A DNA stretch of 64,000 bases, taken from assembly GCA_015680685.1 (NCBI GenBank), contig MNCI01006093.1, positions 66,499 through 130,498 of the forward strand. Direction: 5' to 3'. The translations under genes were made by a program, and so were the position numbers. Below the pieces are notes generated by a model, which was given only the letters and a program-made list of their open reading frames with translations, was not told where the DNA came from and did not search any database. The stretch is from Gnetum montanum (lineage: Eukaryota > Streptophyta > Gnetopsida > Gnetales > Gnetaceae). Positions 34,778-46,190 of this stretch are shown one piece after another (the stretch's first letter is position 1; every line of letters starts with the position of its first letter).

Positions 34778-35868
34778 GTGTGGCACAATGGCAGATTCAT
34801 CAGTTCTACTACTCTTCCTCAGGGAAGTTCTTCTACCTCACCTCCAATTGATTTCCTTTTACCTGATGATATTTTTAAAGCAGTTTCTAAAGATTTTGCA
34901 ACTTGCTTTATTTTTTTTCAAATTGTGGGGTTCTTACCAAGGTCCCCAAGCATAAACATTCAAGTTCAAAACCTTCTTTAGCCCCAAGACATCCAAGTTT
35001 CTCATGCTCAATACTACGCTTGAAATTTTATTTTAGTAGAACTATCCGATGCCTCTCAGGTTGAGAAGGCTCTCTCTTTAAAAAATTTTCCATCACAAAA
35101 TGCAACTTTAATAGCACGTGCTTGGAGATTTGACTTTAATGTCAACAACCTAGCTTTTAATATAATTTCCTGTTACATGGAATTGCCCAATCTTCCACTT
35201 ATTTTCTCATCTGTAGAGAGGGATATTGTGAGCACCGTGGATCCTATTATTTTCGAGCATTGTACGGTGATTAATGGAACTCAAATTTGTCGTTATTGTA
35301 TTGAACTGGACATCACTCTTTGGAAGACCTCTTTAACCCTTGCTGCTAGTGGAAAACTCTTCACCCAAATAGTGGACTATTTTTACCTCCCAAACTCGTG
35401 CAGCTATTTTGATAGGGCTGAGCATCATATATCTAAGTGTCCCATCCTAGCTAGGAAAAAGCAACTTGTAGCATCTTAGAAAATCCATTCTCCAGTTACA
35501 CCATTACGCCCACCCTCAGTATCATTTAAATTCAACTCTCCTTCAACAGCTCCATAATCAATTCTCAGTCTAGCCTCTCCAAGCCACAAAAACATCAATT
35601 AGGTACTCACACCTCCACCCATGTCATCCACTATAAGGTAGTCAAGGACTCAATCTCGATGGATGAGTTCGTGGTGATCAGTGGAAGGAAACGAGTCAAA
35701 GCTTCCTCCAGTTCTCCTCCCTCAAGCTCCTCTCCATTGAACACTTCCATGGCCCCTGTCTCCACCAACAACTCATTTTCCCTCCTATTAGGAAAAATGG
35801 AAGTTGATACTTTGACTTCTGAACCTTTCGTTGACCTCTCATCCAAACTGCCCCTTGTTTCTCCATGA
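34778..35868 (+). pseudogene. L1 ORF1 (Gag-like, DUF4283-type RNA-binding protein)
   Basis: The protein would coat LINE RNA. Pieces in order are FFQIVGFLPRSPSINIQVQN (34,905-34,970), matching the start of the DUF4283 domain, then AWRFDFNVNN, CYMELPNLPLIF and IFEHCTVINGTQICRYCIEL. The last piece reads CSYFDRAEHHISKCP (about 35,399-35,443), a CCHC knuckle whose second Cys is now Phe. A Ser-rich tail (35,659-35,868) ends at TGA just before the endonuclease. A stop near 34,981 and shifts separate the pieces, so the start at 34,778 is only the first ATG of the open stretch. Confidence 0.7.
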
Positions 35869-35871
35869 ACC

Positions 35872-38800
35872 TCCTTTCATGGAACATTCGAGGCCTTATT
35901 GATAGGCTTCGATAGAAGCGAGCAAGAAACTTTATTTCTTATCTTAATATAGCCTTTGATTTCATTCTCCTTCAAGAAATTAAGGTGTCAGCTGACATTT
36001 TATCCTTTTCTGCCCATTGGTTTCTTCCTCACTCTTCAATTCTAGCAACATCCCATGTGAGTGGGAAAGGAGGTGCAACCATTCTCCTTTCGTTCTACTA
36101 GAAAACTAAAATCCTTCAAAGTGGTTCCAACTCTAGGCATAGATTTTCTTGGGCCAACTTCTCTTCCTCGCATGGCCCATTTGGTATTTGCTTAATTTAT
36201 GCCCCAAATGACTCCGTAGAGTAGGCTCTCCTTTGGCAAGAACTTGCAAATTCTCTTCCCCTAGTGCCTTGGATCTCTGGAGGAGATTTTAATATGGTTG
36301 AATTCCCTCAAGATAAGCTCAGAGGGGTGTTTTTTCAACTACCCAATCTTGAGTTTCAAAGTTGGTCTGCCTTCAAGAAAAGGTTTTACCTTTCTGATGG
36401 AGCAGACACCTCTGCAGGCATTCCCCTCCACAGACTTACCTAGAGCAATCTTTGTCTTGGGCAGGCTCACATCTGTAGTAGGTTAGATAGGTTCTATTTC
36501 TCCACCCTTTCCTTATGGCAAGCCTTCTCCACTACTACGGTTCATCACCATGCCACCTTATCAGACCATCTTCCTATCTCCATCTCCATCAAGATTCATG
36601 GTAGCCCTCACCAACAAAAATTCCATCTTTTCTGACTTCACAAAAATTGTTTTTCTTCTCCTACAATCCAACTTCTTCTATCCAACCTTTGGAATGCCGA
36701 ACCTAGGCCCCTAACTCAGGTTGGTTGGATTAATTGGTGGCATTGGGCATCATGTTGAGTGCAGAACTTTGCTCGTTTGTATGGTAAGGCAGTGGCTACT
36801 CAGGCTAGACAAGAATACAACAAAATTCACCTCACTATTGAACATCTCACTAATAGACTAGCTCAAGATTCCTTCAATTCTCTAGTTCATGAGGAGCTAG
36901 CTAGAGCAAGATTAGCCTTTCAACATTGGGATGTGTACCAAGCACAAAGTGCCCTAACTAAAAGTCGGCTCACTTGGTTAAATATTCAAGATGAACACTG
37001 TAAAGAATTTTTCAAGTATCTCAATTCTGCTTCCCCTTTGCATTCTATAGACAAAATCTCTAGCGATGGCACCATAATTATTGACCATAACAGTATCCTC
37101 TCTTTTTTCAAGAATCACTATGAAACCCTTTTTGCAACAACCCCAATGGAAATCTCTTCGTTCAAGGCTGCCACCCCCAATTATCCTTGCCTTATCAACT
37201 CCACTATGCTTCAAAGTCTTGACGCTGATATCACTTTGGTGGAGCTACAAGTGGCCTGTTCCAAGTTAAGTCGAGGAAAGGCTCCTGGTTATGACGGTTT
37301 CTAGTAGAATTTTTTCAAAATCATTGGGATTTGGTGGGGAATGATCTTCTACAGGTCATTAATGAGGCTATAACTGGTTCCCTCAAGCCCAATCTAAATC
37401 AAGGGGTAATTCATCTCCTCCCCAAGTCTGGGGATCTTGCCGATATCTCCAATTGGCGTCCCATAACTCTCCTCAATGTAGTGTATAAAATTTGGGCTAA
37501 GTGCCTAGCCTTATGACTAAAAATATTCTTGGCCAAATCATATCTCCCCAACAAACAAGATTTGTTCCTAGTAGATATATTTTAGATAATGTGGTTGTAG
37601 TGTGAGAAGGTCTCAAGTGGGCCAAGGATGATGGACAAGATATTCTCCTAGTGAAACTTGATTATGCCAAGGCTTATGACAACATAAAATGGGATTTTAT
37701 CTTGTAGACCATGACCAAACTTGGTTTTTGACCTAAGTTCCTACATATGGTGAAATGCTTATTCTCATATGCTACCGCAAGAATAGCCACTTCCTTTGAT
37801 ATTACCTCTTCCTTTCCAATACATAGGTCAATGTGACAAGGTTGTCCCCTTTCCCCCTATCTCTTTATCATCTCCGTAGACTTTCTTTGTCATCAAATTA
37901 ACGTGGACATTCAAACAAAAGTTCTCACTGGGGTTTTCCTATCTTCCTCTCAACAACAGCTCCTCAATATGCACTTCGTCGACAACTCTTTCTTTCTAGT
38001 TCAAAACACAACCACCAACTTGCACCGCCTCTTATCAAGGATGGAGCAATATTGTACACTCTCAAGTTCCACTATAAATTGGAATAAATCCTCTGTTTAT
38101 AGCTTTTCAGGCAATTATAACCATGTGACCAACTATAACTAGAAGCAACTCCAGGATCAAGACATCGTTAAGATTTTGGGGATCCCTTTCCATTTTAGAG
38201 GTTCAACGTCTACTCTCTAGGAGCAGGTCATTTTTCGGATTCAAAAGAAACTTGATAAATGGAAGACTAAACCCCTCACACTTATGGGTAAATACCTTGT
38301 TTGTAAGTCCATATGTGCGTCCACCCATGTGTATTACTCTTCATGTTGGGCCCCCTCCCAAGCTACCTACCAGAAGCTTGAACGGTTATTTTGCAACTTT
38401 ATGTGGTCCTCCAAAGATTCTCAAAAAGGATTTCATCGAGTCTCTTGGAATATTGTTACTCTCTTCAAGAATAAAGGTGGCTTAGGTCTTTTGAATTCTT
38501 ATAAGCAAGGAATTACCCTAGTTGCTCAATGGTTGGTTCAACATTTAGATGCCTCAGACATCATTGGGACCCTCCTCTAATTAAGGCTTCATCAAGCATT
38601 TCCTAAAAACAAACCCTTCCGGAAAGGCATCCATTTTGTCAATTGGATCTTTTCCCCCCTCTCTATCATTCTTCCAGGTTCTCATGTTTTCAAAAGTATC
38701 TAGAGGGCCTGGCAAATTCTACACAGTTCCATCGACTGGACTAATGTTAAGATCAACCCTACTATCCTCTCTAAATTGTGTCTATGGTGGTTACCTCTAT

Positions 38801-39660
38801 CGCCCACTCCCCTTGCCATCACAATGGCTAAGGTGGCTACTTCATGGTACCGGAAAGGTGTCATCTCCTTGACTTGTCTTAGGTTGGCTAGCTGTTGGAT
38901 TTTGGAGGTCGAGTTTAGTAATTTGTATGGGGAGTCGGATGTAATGAACCATTACCTAGTCCAGATTTACTCCTTTCTTCACGGCCATTGGCACATTGAT
39001 ATTATACTGCAAAACCCTTTTCAAGGCCTTCAATGGCTTAATGGGATTAAACTCTTACCCTACCAGCCATCTATCCCCTTTCATCTTATGCACGACTCAT
39101 CTGAGATCATTCAATGCTGCAATAAGCATTGGCACAAACATGAGTCAGTATCATTTTGGATCCCTATCTTTCAAAATATTTGGAACCTTTCGACCCTCCC
39201 CAAAATTAAACAGTTTCTCTGGTGTCTCCTCCACCATGTTCTACCTATTAGTAAACAGTTAGAATATCTAGGAATTCCCAATCCCAATTTCCCTCTATGT
39301 GGTGGACAAGATGACTTTGTCCATGTGTTTTGGCTTTGTCCCTTTGCTCAGCATGTGTGGAAGTGGGCTTCCATTGTTTTTTCTTCATACGAGCTATCTC
39401 AAGAGGATGTTATATTCAGATTTTTAAACATTACTTCTGCTAATCTCAAGTTTCTATGGAAAGTTATTAGGCCTACTATTTTATATTATATTTGGAAGCG
39501 AAGATGCAATGTTATATTTCAAAGGATTGATTATTCTAATAAATGTTTGCTCACCAGGTTGGAGAAGTTGCAGATCTTTCACCTCATTCATTTCCAACTC
39601 ACATCTCAAGAATCCAAGTTCAATGTGGATAGACATCAGTTGGTTCATCTCTTGCAGTAG
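35872..39660 (+). pseudogene. L1 ORF2: endonuclease, reverse transcriptase, zinc-binding C-terminus
   Basis: Encodes the enzyme that nicks target DNA and copies LINE RNA. The APE-type endonuclease (35,872-36,600) reads SWNIRGL, ILLQEIKV, ISGGDFNMVEFP and SDHLPIS. A helical linker (36,759-37,304) leads into RT. RT blocks are GKAPGYDGF (37,278-37,304), HLLPKSGDLADISNWRPITL (37,411-37,470), LDYAKAYDNIKWDF (about 37,660) and RQGCPLSP-like sequence with the Arg codon now a stop (about 37,834). The catalytic box at 37,975-37,986 is FVDN instead of FADD. The C-terminal zf-RVT-type domain (about 39,150-39,360) has WNLSTLPKIKQFLWCLLHHV and FWLCPFAQHVWKW. The last 294 residues are open (38,776-39,660). 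Several stops and frameshifts elsewhere; inactive. Confidence 0.85.
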
Positions 39661-40024
39661 TGGGAAAGACTTGTGCATTCCAGCAACACTCATCATCAGT
39701 AATCTCTGCTAGGAAGCTTTCCATTTCTGTTGTGAGGAGTCACCATTGGAACTCTCTCTTTCCTTAATTGAGAGCTTTTTTTTTATTCCTTATCTAATTC
39801 TTTATCCTTCTATCTTGTAACGAGTCAGCATGGGTGGTTATTTGGTGGTGCCCCAATTTGGGCTTCCTCCCTTAACACTTATTTTCTTATAAGGTAGGTC
39901 CTGAGTTTCTTGCATAGTGCTCTCAGATTACCCCTTCCCCTTAACCCTATGACTTGTTCAAATTACTGTAACTGATACACTATTAGTATCAATAGAACTT
40001 CTTTTCGGGGTCCGACATCCCCCT

Positions 40025-40047
40025 CTCAAAAGTTACTAAGAACACTT
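40025..40047 (+). repeat. Right target-site duplication of the L1 element
   Basis: CTCAAAAGTTACTAAGAACA followed by CTT, with one mismatch to 33,895-33,917. It directly follows the element's 3' end. Confidence 0.7.
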
Positions 40048-40321
40048 AGTATTTTCTTAAGGATGTTTTCAAAACATATAGCATATATACTTTTATAGTT
40101 CAATATATCCAAAGGGTTTACACATGCAATAAATTTTCAATTTCATTATTTAGCAACAATTTTCCATATAAGTTATACCAATATTATTTAGCTATATCTA
40201 ACTATAAGTACTATGAAAGTGCATGTTATTTTTATGAATGTCTTGATCAATTTATTTTAGCAAATTTGTGTACATGTTAAGCTTTTCTAGGGTTTCATGG
40301 AGCTATATTTTATATACCTTT
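40048..40321. other. AT-rich flank between the L1 element and the outer LTR
   Basis: No gene or clear repeat. It is the right flank of the LINE insertion and the left flank of the outer Athila-like element. Confidence 0.5.
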
Positions 40322-41165
40322 TGATGAGCAGCAAGTATACCCTACGCCCAACCATACAAATCACTAGCATCTATTAAGTGATTTGGCAAAATTCCATAGG
40401 ATTTACGTTTCTACGTACACTAGTTCTAGGGAGTGAATCTAACCATTGCAATTGTTGTCTTCTTAGTTTCACTTGTAAAATGCAAGTGTATGGTTAAGTG
40501 TAATTGAGGCATATGATTTTTCTCATTTTTTCTTTTATGGATTAAGTTGTCTAAGAACAAGAATAAATTATTTAATTTCTTAATTAATCTAATAACTAGC
40601 TAATAGTTAACAAATCCTAACATAGGCATCCATTCTCACTTTTTGTACACATCTTGAACACAATATAGCATCACTAGGATACCAAGCATTAAGCACTACT
40701 GGGATTACTAAGCATTAAAAATATGCTAGAAGTGGTAGTACTTATGTTTGCTATTTAATCAATATTAATTAATTAATGAAAAATGTTATAGTAAATTGCA
40801 TGAATATTAAATGCATAAATAAACAATTAACCTATTCCAAGTGCTAAAAGTTTTGATCACAAAAGCTCATATTTATTTCCATTCATACTAAGATCCTTAG
40901 GCACATTAGTGCTTGAATAAAGATCTATACACTTCTTTGACTCCTACTGCAAGCACTTAAAAAATATTTTAACTGTTTGAAGAAAAAACTACAAGTGCTT
41001 CACTACAACTATTAAAAGATTATCATAAATGTGGTGGATAGGCAAACATTTATAGATGGAGATAGGGTGCCACATCTATGCATATACATCAACATGTCAA
41101 ATTCTATGTTGATGGGATCACATTGATGAGATCCCATCAACATGGCCCAACAATGCAACTTATCA
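40322..41165 (-). repeat. 3' LTR of the outer Athila-like element
   Basis: Begins TGATGAGCAG and ends ACTTATCA. It aligns along its length with the LTRs of the inner element: TGATGAG, CCCAACCATAC, AATCACTA, GTGTAATTGAGGCATATGA, TTTTATGGAT, then blocks around AACACA, TATAGCAT and CACTTTG. The end is followed by TACTACCAC, a decayed form of the inner element's polypurine tract. It is more diverged from the inner LTRs than they are from each other, so it comes from an older or different subfamily member. Confidence 0.75.
41106..41143. repeat. Perfect 14-bp inverted repeat in the outer LTR
   Basis: ATGTTGATGGGATC at 41,106-41,119 pairs with GATCCCATCAACAT at 41,130-41,143 around a 10-base loop. 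It lies about 20 bases from the LTR end that is the U3 start on the minus strand. A less perfect version (GATGGGGTCTCATCTA against TAGATGGAGTCCCATC) lies inside the same outer element near 54,173-54,215. Confidence 0.85.
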
Positions 41166-41947
41166 TACTACCACAACTAAATGAAAACTCTTTCTTGAGT
41201 TGTTTACAAAATTTTGGTAAGGTATGGAATTATTAACTAACTATAGACACACAAACCAAACACAAAAAAAAACTAAGTGCCTAAGTGTATGGATTTACAA
41301 TCATTACAAAATTTCATTATTCAAGACAACAAAATTGGACACTAGGACAAAAATTGACAATCATAACTTTTCAGATCGCTGGAATATGATGGAAAAAATC
41401 ATAGGGTCCTAGGTTGTGGATGGACTTGAGGCTTAGAAGGACCTTCTCCTAATTTAGGTGCATACTATGGTTAAAGTGGTTGTTGTGGTTGTCTAGCTAC
41501 AGCTACAACTTCTGGCAAAAGATGGAAGGCATTCAACAATGCCTTCATCTTCTCTTCCTTAATTTGGGAATCATTCACGGTCAACATTGTTTCACCAATG
41601 TGGGTTGAAATGGAAATATCCCATGGAAATGGCATTGTAGGGAACAACTCCTTCACATTGACAAACTAGGTAGTGAACTATTTGTATTCAATGTTGAACA
41701 TCTTGAGTGCATTCTACAACTCTTGATAGTCATCCATTCTCTTAGCTAGGGTCTTAATAGTTAATATTTCATTAGTGAACTTTGTCCTCATAACCTTGAG
41801 TTTTTCATTTATAACATCAAGCTTTTTCTTGGTCTCTTTATGGTGTTTGAAGCCTACCTTATACAAGTAGTATGAGTTGGCCACCTACTTCTCCAACTTT
41901 GACCACAAACTTTCAACAATCATCATTGCTAGGTTTGCATATTAGAG
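41166..41947 (-). pseudogene. 3' internal part of the outer element, left of the nested insertion
   Basis: Internal sequence of the outer element between its 3' LTR and the point where the inner element inserted (41,947/51,956). The minus strand carries an open piece (41,471-41,656) with NDSQIKEEKMKALLNAFHLL and adjoining Lys/Glu/Leu-rich, probably coiled-coil sequence up to about 41,940. It would be the C-terminal part of the ORF whose other part lies at 51,956-53,721. Product unknown. Confidence 0.5.
41943..41947. repeat. Left 5-bp target duplication of the inner element
   Basis: TAGAG, paired with CAGAG at 51,956-51,960. The single difference is C to T in a CAG context. Confidence 0.7.
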
Positions 41948-42799
41948 TGATGAGTGGTGAGGTACCCCTACATCCCACCATATGAGTTACTAAGGCATTA
42001 TGTGTGTTCTAGTTTAATTTCATAAACCTATAGTTATCTCATACACTAGTTTCTTTAGGAAGTGAAACAGCTTTGAGAACATTCGTTTTCTTCCCAACTA
42101 CACTTGTAAGGCTCAAGGGTATGGTTTAAATGAATTTGAGGTATATTAATTTTTGTCATTTTATATTTTATGGATGTAATCACCTACAACAAGAATAAGG
42201 ATAGAGTAGATTGAAAACTAATGTTTGTTCTATATCTAGCCTAACACTAGTAATCACCCACTTTCCTGAACACATCCTAAACACATATAGCATTGTTGGG
42301 CTACCAAATGTTAAGCGTTGTTGGGTTACCAAGTATTATATGAATGCTCAAAGTGGTCATGCTCATGTTCATTAATTGCTAAAAATAAATTGCTTATTTA
42401 AATGCATTAAATTAAAGAACAAGAAAGTAAAATGCAATAAGGAGAATATTGAGCTATTCTCAATGTTCCAAGAATTGTCAAAAGAGTTCATTTTATTCCC
42501 ATCACATTGCTATGCTTAGGTACATCAATGCTTCAACAAAGAATTGTACACACTTTGGACTCCTTCTATGGGCACTTAGAAAATATTATAACTCTAAGGG
42601 AAATAAATTGCAAGGACTTCACCACTCTAGCTAGAAAATCTAAAATATGATCCCCAAAACTAGAGCCTAGGCATGATATTTATAGACTTGGGGCATATAC
42701 CATGATATCATATATCTAATGTTAGATCTAGGCCTTGACATTGTGACCTCAATGTCACATACCTAACGTCATTTCCAACATAAAAATGGTGATTCATCA
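41948..42799 (-). repeat. 3' LTR of the inner element
   Basis: 852 bp, starting TGATGAGTGG and ending TGATTCATCA, with perfect 6-bp terminal inverted repeats. By eye it matches the 5' LTR at a little over 80% of positions, so the insertion is old. It has an inverted pair TGACATTG/CAATGTCA near 42,735-42,756. Confidence 0.9.
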
Positions 42800-42808
42800 T
42801 ACCCCCAC
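42800..42808 (-). promoter_or_regulatory. Polypurine tract of the inner element
   Basis: The minus strand reads GTGGGGGTA directly before the TGATGA end of the 3' LTR. This is the position and composition of the plus-strand priming site. Confidence 0.75.
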
Positions 42809-44690
42809 GACTGAATGAAAACTCATCCTTGAGTGAAGAAAAAGAGGAATAATTTCTTTACAATATAACATATTGGGTAGGTATGGGATGATTGATTGAC
42901 ATGACAGACTGAATTAGATTAAAAAAACATACACACTCTGAGTGCCCAAGTGTACAGAATTACAATTTTTACAACATTGGGTGTTCATGAGAAAAGGAGT
43001 AAACACCCTGGAGAATATTGACATCCAACACCTCTCTGGTAGCAGAAGAATAAGAGAGAGAGGGAGGATATTCAACAATCACAAATAGTCCTCATTGTGT
43101 GGTCCTGCTGCATCATCCTTGGTGAAGATAGTCTTACTTCCAATCCATGCTTTCCACTACAATGACAACAGGATCATGAATTAGTATGTAATGTGTAACA
43201 CATAGTCATTAAATTCCTTGTCTCATTGGTGGTTACACTCAGCTAAGTTGTGATTGTGGTAGATTGGTTTCTTTGAGTGGTGTTAGTGGGAAGGTTAACA
43301 AATAGGGTTAATTAGATTAAGTGGTTCATTAAATTTGAAAAAGTTGAATACAAGGAAATATTTGAAGAGAGTATAAGAATTCACAACAATGATAAAAAGA
43401 GTTCACTAAAAACTATCATGAAGATGTGTATAATTGGATATCATTGATGGGGTAAACAAAACGAATTTGATTGTAAGAGTGCCTAAGGGTAAAGAACTTA
43501 ACTAAACCAACCAAAAGATATGTAAGTGGGTCCTTCCCAAAGTAGGCATAGGCCTTTTATGCCCTTGCATAACTTCAAATCAAAGAATCTATGGGCTTTG
43601 TGGATGATTAATGGTTATAAAAGGTTAAGTACAAAAACCCGGAAGTAACTAACTAAGAATTCCGACACATCAAACTAGGACATCAAACCAAACATGAAAT
43701 CGGTAGTGAGGTGGAATATGGAAAGCATAGATGGATAAGAGAGAAAGAATGGAATGGAGTTCCTAATCATGGTCACATGAAGTCTCTTGTGGATTTTGTG
43801 ATTAAATGAATTGATAGGATCCATCCTTAGTCTAGACCAAAATCAACCACTTTCAGTGACTTTGCATTGACATTCTAGGACCAATCCATCCCCTGAGACA
43901 CAAGAGTGCTTCCATAGAACAATCACCATTCCAAATTAGAGAAGAGGTAATAAGTGAGGAAGTACCTTAGTTAGAGAAGACAAGTCCCATAACCAGTGCT
44001 TGTAGTCCATTTATTTACTCTGAGGTGTGTCCTTTAAATTCCCATTGTTTGTTTATTTGTTTTTTTTTTTTTTGAAATGAGAACCAAAACATGCAAAGAC
44101 ACATGCATTTATTTTGTCCAAGGGGTATTCTTTGAATCCTCATCTTTTATATTTTTTTTTTCTAATGAGAACCACACCATGCAAGGACTTATTTGACTTC
44201 CTTTATTGATTGGCACAGAATAGTAAGAAATTCATGGAAACACACATGCACCTAGGAAAATAGAAAAGTACAATGAATATTGAATCCCCTTGAAGCCACA
44301 CCCTATTCAAACCTTTGAATCCTTCCCAATTCTAGAAACTACCAAAGTTACAAATTTATTAAAGTTTTATTAATGAAAAAGGAACTACATGTTTCCAAAA
44401 CAAGGAAAACCATAGAGTGTGTGGATGGGTAGATGTTGTGGACTCACTGCCTATTACATGAAAAAGAAACCATGTTCTAATTATCTATAACAAAATTCAA
44501 AGATAGAAACCAGACACCAACAATCAAATAACAAAAATAGTACATACCATCATCAAGTAATGCATCATCAATGTACTTGGCACTTATTAACAAAAAGTTA
44601 GAAAATCACATCAAATAAAAGAAAATATAGAATAAAGTGCAAATTATTCAAGAAATATCAAATTTTCTAATGCTAATGTAAAACAAAAAT
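42809..44690 (-). other. 3' non-coding region of the inner element
   Basis: No domain recognised. It aligns in blocks with 53,700-55,480 of the outer element: the GTGATTGTGGTAGATTG area, the CCTTCCCAAAGTAGGC block, and CTTTCAGTGACTTTGCAT. At about 44,025-44,200 a segment of about 110 bp is present twice, ending in ATGAGAACCAAAACATGCAA and ATGAGAACCACACCATGCAA. The outer element has it once (about 55,040-55,110). The extra ORF present in the outer element is absent here. Confidence 0.6.
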
Positions 44691-44699
44691 TAGAAAATA

Positions 44700-46190
44700 T
44701 TAATAACATAAAAACAAAAATATGTAAAACAAAAAGTTGTAAAATGAAAAATGTATAAAACAAAAAAGTTGAAAAACTGAGGAGCTACTTGAATGGTTAG
44801 CATGGTTGGCCATCTTCCCCACAACTCTATTGAAAGGAGGAGATCCAAAATATGGAGTGTGGTTGTCCATTAGATGAGGCACTTGTTGTGTTAGTTGGCA
44901 TATGCTCATGGAAAGGCTTAATTTTTTGGATGTTGACCAGCTATTTTTTTTTGGGCTCTTAGGTTTATAGATCATCATGACCTCTAAAGGAAAAGTTTCA
45001 TAAATGATATAAGGTCCTTTCCAAAATGTTTGGAACTTAGTTCATTGAGGTACATGTGTGGGATTCTAGTAGAGAACCTTGTCTCCTAGTTGAAATTTGA
45101 CTTTTCTAATTTTTAGGTACACTTTTTGTTATAGGCCTTGTGCAACTAATCGATTTTTGTCTAGCAAGTTGAGGTTCATCAATCATTCTTTTTTGGCTAG
45201 AATTAAGTTAAGGTCATGGTTACAAGCTATTGAAAGTGTAGGAGTTTAGATTGAATAGGAAGTATTACTAGTTTTCCGTACACAAGCTCATAGGGAGAGT
45301 AGCCTATAGAAAGTTTCCAAGTTGAGCGGTAGGCCCAAAGGGCATCATTGAGTTTCATGCTCCAGTCCTTCCTATACTTGCTAATAGTTCTTATTAGTAT
45401 TCTTATGATTTCCTTATTGGTAACCTTAGCTTGATCATTATCTTGAGGATAGTAAGATGTTGCGAGTTTGTGTTTAACCCCTAAGTGTTGCATGAGCTTT
45501 TGAAAAGTAGTGCCTATAAAATGAGTTCCATTGTCAAAAATTAATGCATGAGGCATACCAAACCTATTTACAACATTTTTTATACAAATTGAGTAGCAAT
45601 AGAAGATGTATAGTCAATGATGACTACTCCTTTTTCTCATTTCATACAATAGTCAACAAAGACTATGATGTACACCTTTCCATTTGACATGGGCATGATG
45701 GGACCCATGAAATCAATGCCCCAAATGTTGAATGTTTCTAAAGGTTGAATCCATTGTTGAGGTCCCTCCATTCAAGTAGTCATTCAACCATCTCATTGGC
45801 ATCGTTCATAAGAGCAAATCAAATGGTGAGCATCCATGAAGAATGTTGGCCAATAGTACCCTGCCATTAGGATTTTAATGGCCATGTGTCTCCCAGCATA
45901 GTGTCCTTAACAAGGGCCTTTATGATCATCTTGGAGAATGTGCAATTGATCAGCATCAAAGACATACCAACAACCATCAGTGCACACCTTGTAGATGTGT
46001 CCCTTAATCTCCATGAAGTGCTTTACCTAGTGAAGAAACTATTGTTTTATCGTATGGTCCAACCCTTGTGGCATCTCCTAAGTGAGACGATATGTGAGAA
46101 TGTTATCATATCATTTTGGCTCATTAGGCATTTTTTTAATTATAACCCTAGCAAAGAGGAGTTCATCAGGGAACATGTTAGATAATGGAC
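44700..46190 (-). pseudogene. Integrase of the inner element
   Basis: Would insert the cDNA into the genome. The zinc-binding N-terminus (about 45,810-46,020) keeps GYYWPTFFMDAH, with one Cys of the HHCC set replaced by Tyr (SYERCQ). In the core, the first Asp is present (VDYCMK, near 45,635) and the second is in IFDNGTHF (45,535-45,537). The catalytic Glu, expected 35 residues further on, is Lys at 45,425-45,427 (QAKVTN where the family has QxEVTN). The C-terminal module reads TKFQTFWKGPYIIYET (about 44,990-45,040). Several stops and shifts. A short tail (44,700-44,978) corresponds to 55,481-55,895 in the outer element. Confidence 0.8.

Larger units (their letters stand above)
33918..40024 (+). 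mobile_element. L1-type LINE (non-LTR retrotransposon), near full length
   Basis: A 6.1-kb element with a GC-richer leader (about 33,960-34,700, containing ACAGACCTGTTCCA twice near 34,642 and 34,672). ORF1 has a DUF4283-type domain and a decayed zinc knuckle. ORF2 has endonuclease, RT and a zf-RVT-type C-terminus. It is flanked by a 23-bp duplication. It keeps more CpG and longer open frames than the surrounding gypsy DNA, so it is younger. The 3' end (TTTTCGGGGTCCGACATCCC) lacks the poly(A) tail usual for L1. It is non-functional: frames are broken and the RT box is mutated. Confidence 0.8.
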
